A model generated the notes under the pieces. The model worked only from the letters and a program-made list of their open reading frames with translations. It was not told the DNA's origin and did no database searches. The position numbers and the translations under genes are program-made. Shown here in pieces: positions 14,609 to 17,158 of a stretch of 17,158 bases of DNA (position 1 is the first letter of the stretch; each line of letters begins with the position of its first letter). The stretch is from the NCBI GenBank assembly GCA_959596515.1, contig CAUFXR010000055.1, positions 1 to 17,158 of the forward strand. Reading direction: 5' to 3'. This DNA comes from an uncultured Oscillospiraceae bacterium (GTDB lineage Bacteria; Bacillota; Clostridia; Oscillospirales; Acutalibacteraceae).

Positions 14609-14995
14609 TTAATGGAAGCGATTTCTCATCATTTGGACCAAATAGGCCACAGGGATGCATAGCAGCGCCCATAAAAAGGTGTATAACAGACACACCTGAC
14701 CGAACAGGTTCAGGGGGAGAAAGGAATAATCCCAGACATCCATCTGAAGCCAGAGATTTACAATACAACCTGCGGCAAACTCGATGGCGGTAATGATGGC
14801 GGCGCCAGCCGCGCATTTCTGCCAAAGCTTCGCGTGGGTGATCCGGCTGAATACCCGGAACAGCACCACAAAGCAGATGCCGCCGGTGATTATCATAGTC
14901 CAGTGGGTATATCCCCGCCAGAGGATCTCGATTAAGGCGTAGGATAGGCCGCCGATGGTGAAAATCGCGATATCGTTTTTCAAACGCTTTTTCAA
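14609..14995 (-). CDS. Four-helix membrane protein, CmpB-like (PF06541 type)
   Basis: Up to 128 residues, with four hydrophobic segments. The pattern GGLSYALIEILWRGYTHWTM, then WDYS, PLNLFGQVCL and a final LWALLCIP segment, resembles the PF06541 family (named putative ABC-transporter type IV, a label with little experimental support). The best available start is TTG 14995; its possible RBS (GGTGA) is buried in a 13-bp hairpin at 14997-15031, so the exact start is uncertain. The ATG at plus position about 15002 belongs to another frame. It lies 39 nt after htpG on the same strand and shares its terminator, so it is probably co-transcribed with htpG. Function unknown. Confidence 0.75.
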   Translation of the reverse strand: MKKRLKNDIAIFTIGGLSYALIEILWRGYTHWTMIITGGICFVVLFRVFSRITHAKLWQKCAAGAAIITAIEFAAGCIVNLWLQMDVWDYSFLPLNLFGQVCLLYTFLWALLCIPVAYLVQMMRNRFH

Positions 14996-14996
14996 A

Positions 14997-15031
14997 TTTC
15001 ATCACCGCAGTTATTGTTTGCGGTGATGAAA
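14997..15031 (-). other. Intercistronic hairpin between htpG and the CmpB-like gene
   Basis: TTTCATCACCGCA (14997-15009) and TGCGGTGATGAAA (15019-15031) are perfectly complementary over 13 bp with a 9-nt loop. No T-tract follows on either strand. On the mRNA it starts within 4 nt of the htpG stop and ends next to the TTG start of the next gene, covering its RBS. It may stabilise the htpG 3' end or limit translation of the second gene. Confidence 0.6.
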
Positions 15032-15034
15032 AAA

Positions 15035-16897
15035 TTATTCAGCTTTCTGGGAGAAAACCGCCAGCTTCAGAATCTCGGAGCTCCTCTTCATAAATTCCGA
15101 GAGCTCGTCTGCGGAAAGCCGCTGGTTTGAGAGCATGGCTAAATCGTAAATATATTTACAGACCAGAGGCTTTTCCTCGTCTGACAGGGAAGTGATCTTT
15201 TGAATGATATCATTTTGCGTGTTCAGTACCAGAGTGGTTTTAGCTTGAGCGCCGGCGGGGAACATACCGCCGTACATAGCGCTCATATCGTTTAACCGGC
15301 GCTCATATTCGGAGACCAGAATAATGGCCGGAGTCTCCTTGGATTTCAGGTTTTCCGCCTGAACAGTTAGATCGTCTTTGCCTACGGCCGCCTTAAACTG
15401 TTCGCATAGAGTCTTAACAGTTTCCTCGTCCGGCTTTTCTCCGTCGTTTTTCATGGAATCGGACAGATCGGAGTCGATACGGGCAAACTTCAAGCCGGTT
15501 TCCTTATACTCCAGAAAACTGATGAAGTGGCTGTCAATAGCGTGGGTCAGCAGGACCGCGTTCATGCCGTTTTCCTGGAATAAGCGGATATACTGGGCTT
15601 GGACGTTTTCATCGGTGACATAGAAAATCTGGCCTTCGTTTTCCTTCCGGTATTCTTCCAGGGTTTTGTATTCGTGATCCAGGGTTTTAAACAGTACGAT
15701 ATCCTTTACCCGGTCGTAGAATTTTTCATCCTTGATGCAGCCAAACTTGATAAAGGGGGCGATATCTTCCCAGTAGCCCTCGAAGGAAGCCCTGTCCTCC
15801 TCGAATACAGAGTGGAGCTTATCAGAGACCTTTTTGGTGATGTGGCGGCTGATTTTCTGCACGTCACCGTCATTTTGCAGAAAGCTTCTGGAAACGTTCA
15901 GGGGAAGATCAGGACAATCAATAACGCCTTTCAGCAGCATCAGGTATTCCGGCACCACTTCCTTGATATTATCGGCGATGTAAACTTGATTGTTGTAAAG
16001 CTTGATCTCTCCAGGCATGACTTGAAGTTTGTTGCTCTGTTGGGGGAAATAGAGAATTCCTTTTAGATTAAAGGGATAATCCACATTCAGGTGGATCCAG
16101 AACAGAGGAGGATTGAAATCCATGAAGACTTCCCGATAGAAGCTTTCATATTCCTCCTTGGTGCAGTCCTTTGGCTTTTTCAGCCAAAGAGGCTGAGTGT
16201 TGTTTACCGGCTTTTCTTCCGCACCAGATGCCTCTCCGGATTTTTCCTCCTTTTGGGATAAGTCCTTTTTCCTGGGGTAAAAATAAATGTCATAGGGCAT
16301 GAAATGACAGTATTTGTGAAGCATTTCCCGCAAACGGAATTCCTCTAAAAATTCTTTGGAATCTTCCGCAATATGCAGGGTGATTGTGGTACCACGGCAT
16401 TGGCGAGTTCCTTCCCCGATTTCGTAAGTGTCGCTTCCGTCAGATACCCAGTGAACCGGTTTGGCGCCGGGCTGATAAGATAAGGTGTCGATTTCCACCG
16501 AATCGGAAACCATAAAGGCGGAATAGAAGCCTAAACCAAAGTGGCCGATGATACCGGATTCCGTGTCTGTTTTGTCCTTGTATTTTTCAATAAAATCCTC
16601 CGCGCCGGAAAAGGCGATTTGTGTGATGTACTTTTCCACCTCGTCTTCCGTCATGCCGATGCCGTTATCCGAAACGGATAGGGTTTTCGCCTCTGGATCC
16701 ACCTGGATCTCGATACGGCCTTTTTCCTCCCCGGTGTCAGCCTCGCCAATGGCGTTGAGACGCTCCAGTTTTTTGATGGCGTCGCTGGCGTTGGATACCA
16801 GCTCTCTCAAAAAAATATCCTTGTCGGAATAAAGCCATTTTTTAATAATGGGAAAAATCTTTTCTGATTGTACCTTAATTTGTCCTTCACGGGCCAT
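15035..16897 (-). CDS. htpG: HtpG, bacterial Hsp90 chaperone
   Basis: 620 residues from ATG 16897, where GGAGG (plus CCTCC 16905-16909) is 7 nt away; the in-frame ATG at 16903 is 1 nt from that RBS and unlikely. The GHKL ATP-binding domain shows ELVSNASDA (32-40, including the metal-binding Asn36), DNGIGM (77-82) and GHFGLGFYSAF (118-128). Middle-domain motifs (FNPPLFWIHLNVDYPFNLKG, then LNVSRSFLQ) and a C-terminal dimerisation region follow. A charged, low-complexity linker sits near 215-240 (QKEEKSGEASGAEEK). HtpG is an ATP-driven chaperone for late folding in the cytoplasm. A strong promoter with a CIRCE element upstream implies HrcA repression and heat induction. Confidence 0.97.
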   Translation of the reverse strand: MAREGQIKVQSEKIFPIIKKWLYSDKDIFLRELVSNASDAIKKLERLNAIGEADTGEEKGRIEIQVDPEAKTLSVSDNGIGMTEDEVEKYITQIAFSGAEDFIEKYKDKTDTESGIIGHFGLGFYSAFMVSDSVEIDTLSYQPGAKPVHWVSDGSDTYEIGEGTRQCRGTTITLHIAEDSKEFLEEFRLREMLHKYCHFMPYDIYFYPRKKDLSQKEEKSGEASGAEEKPVNNTQPLWLKKPKDCTKEEYESFYREVFMDFNPPLFWIHLNVDYPFNLKGILYFPQQSNKLQVMPGEIKLYNNQVYIADNIKEVVPEYLMLLKGVIDCPDLPLNVSRSFLQNDGDVQKISRHITKKVSDKLHSVFEEDRASFEGYWEDIAPFIKFGCIKDEKFYDRVKDIVLFKTLDHEYKTLEEYRKENEGQIFYVTDENVQAQYIRLFQENGMNAVLLTHAIDSHFISFLEYKETGLKFARIDSDLSDSMKNDGEKPDEETVKTLCEQFKAAVGKDDLTVQAENLKSKETPAIILVSEYERRLNDMSAMYGGMFPAGAQAKTTLVLNTQNDIIQKITSLSDEEKPLVCKYIYDLAMLSNQRLSADELSEFMKRSSEILKLAVFSQKAE

Positions 16898-16921
16898 ACT
16901 CATTCCTCCATTTCAAAAAAA

Positions 16922-16948
16922 TTAGCACTCTGTTAACGCGACTGCTAA
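16922..16948. promoter_or_regulatory. CIRCE element (HrcA operator) upstream of htpG
   Basis: TTAGCACTC (16922-16930), N9, GACTGCTAA (16940-16948). The consensus is TTAGCACTC-N9-GAGTGCTAA; 17 of 18 arm positions match, with C for G at 16942. It lies between the promoter and the htpG RBS, as expected for HrcA repression. Confidence 0.88.
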
Positions 16949-16961
16949 TTCTATAATTCTT

Positions 16962-16989
16962 ATTGTACTCTATCTAAATGGATTGTCAA
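16962..16989 (-). promoter_or_regulatory. htpG promoter
   Basis: On the minus strand, TTGACA (plus 16984-16989), a 16-nt spacer and TACAAT (plus 16962-16967). The predicted transcript starts within a few bases of the CIRCE element. The -10 region shares a 13-mer with the rubrerythrin promoter. Confidence 0.8.
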
Positions 16990-17117
16990 CCCAGAGAGGG
17001 CGGCTGAGAGGAAAATTAAAAAAACGTTCACAAGTAAGCCGGGGTATCGGCGTTATGATGATAAGAAAGAAAAAGAAGGGAAAGACATCTTTTCCCAGAG
17101 CGTAAGAGAGGTTTTCT

Positions 17118-17158
17118 ATGAGAAGCCAAAAAGAAATGCTGGCCATAATATTAAAAAA
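17118..17158 (+). CDS. Start of a possible ANT(6)/AadE-like adenylyltransferase (cut by the window edge)
   Basis: AGAGAGG lies about 6 nt before ATG 17118. Thirteen codons are visible (MRSQKEMLAIILK) before the window ends. This closely resembles the start of aminoglycoside 6-adenylyltransferase (AadE/ANT(6)) proteins, which begin MRSEKEM followed by an aliphatic stretch. Chromosomal relatives are common in Clostridia and not all give resistance. The identification rests on 13 residues only. It is divergent from htpG. Confidence 0.4.
   Translation, partial: MRSQKEMLAIILK

Noticed and set aside
14430..15005. 191-codon minus-strand frame (starts MMKFEKAF)
   Set aside because: It is frame-shifted over the CmpB-like gene and its terminator. 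The competing frame has four membrane helices and family motifs; this one is rich in Arg/His/Pro without pattern.
15599..16066. 155-codon plus-strand frame inside htpG
   Set aside because: Antisense shadow of htpG; it lacks an RBS and a promoter.

Overview
The window looks like chromosomal DNA from an anaerobic member of the Firmicutes, most likely class Clostridia. The evidence is strong AGGAGG-type ribosome binding sites, sigma-A-like TTGACA/TATAAT promoters, Gram-positive regulatory motifs (a CIRCE element, a WalR-type box and a cre-like site), ClpC, LuxS, a rubrerythrin, a TSCPD/TIGR03905-type protein and a small cysteine-rich membrane peptide. I do not name a genus. No phage, IS element, CRISPR array or recognisable defence system is present.

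Layout. (1) Positions 1-100 hold the 3' part of tRNA-Gly(GCC) and a terminator. (2) Positions 598-5643 look like a carbohydrate-use region. It has a leftward AraC-family regulator, a rightward zinc polyol dehydrogenase (sorbitol/xylitol dehydrogenase type) behind a cre-like site, and a large cytoplasmic right-handed beta-helix protein that is probably a glycan-active enzyme. Long stretches between these genes have no recognisable gene. (3) Positions 6153-8884 carry four rightward genes: a PHP-domain phosphoesterase, a TSCPD protein, a zinc-dependent phospholipase C-like protein and luxS. The last two are only 18 nt apart. (4) Positions 8962-10409 carry a membrane-anchored G5-M23 peptidase. Its promoter is overlapped by an exact WalR-type direct repeat (TGTTAC-N5-TGTAAT) and a 37-bp dyad. 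(5) Positions 10747-10878 (minus strand) encode a 43-residue peptide with 10 cysteines and a very short hydrophobic segment. (6) Positions 11052-14132 carry an orphan clpC (no ctsR-mcsA-mcsB beside it) and a rubrerythrin with a 25-bp palindrome just after its promoter. (7) Positions 14609-16989 (minus strand) carry htpG behind a CIRCE element, followed by a four-helix CmpB-like membrane protein whose presumed RBS lies inside a 13-bp hairpin. (8) At the right edge an ANT(6)/AadE-like gene probably begins.

How it fits together. The right half is rich in stress and envelope functions: ClpC unfoldase, HtpG chaperone, rubrerythrin peroxide detoxification and a cell-wall hydrolase. The rubrerythrin and htpG promoters share an identical 13-mer, ATAGAGTACAATA, in the same register around the -10 hexamer. 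The left half is a small sugar/polyol locus with its own regulator. I see no multi-gene system that is clearly new. The best leads are regulatory (the WalR box, the CIRCE site on htpG, the shared stress-promoter motif and the rubrerythrin palindrome), the cysteine-rich peptide, and a possible structured RNA around 5740-6030.
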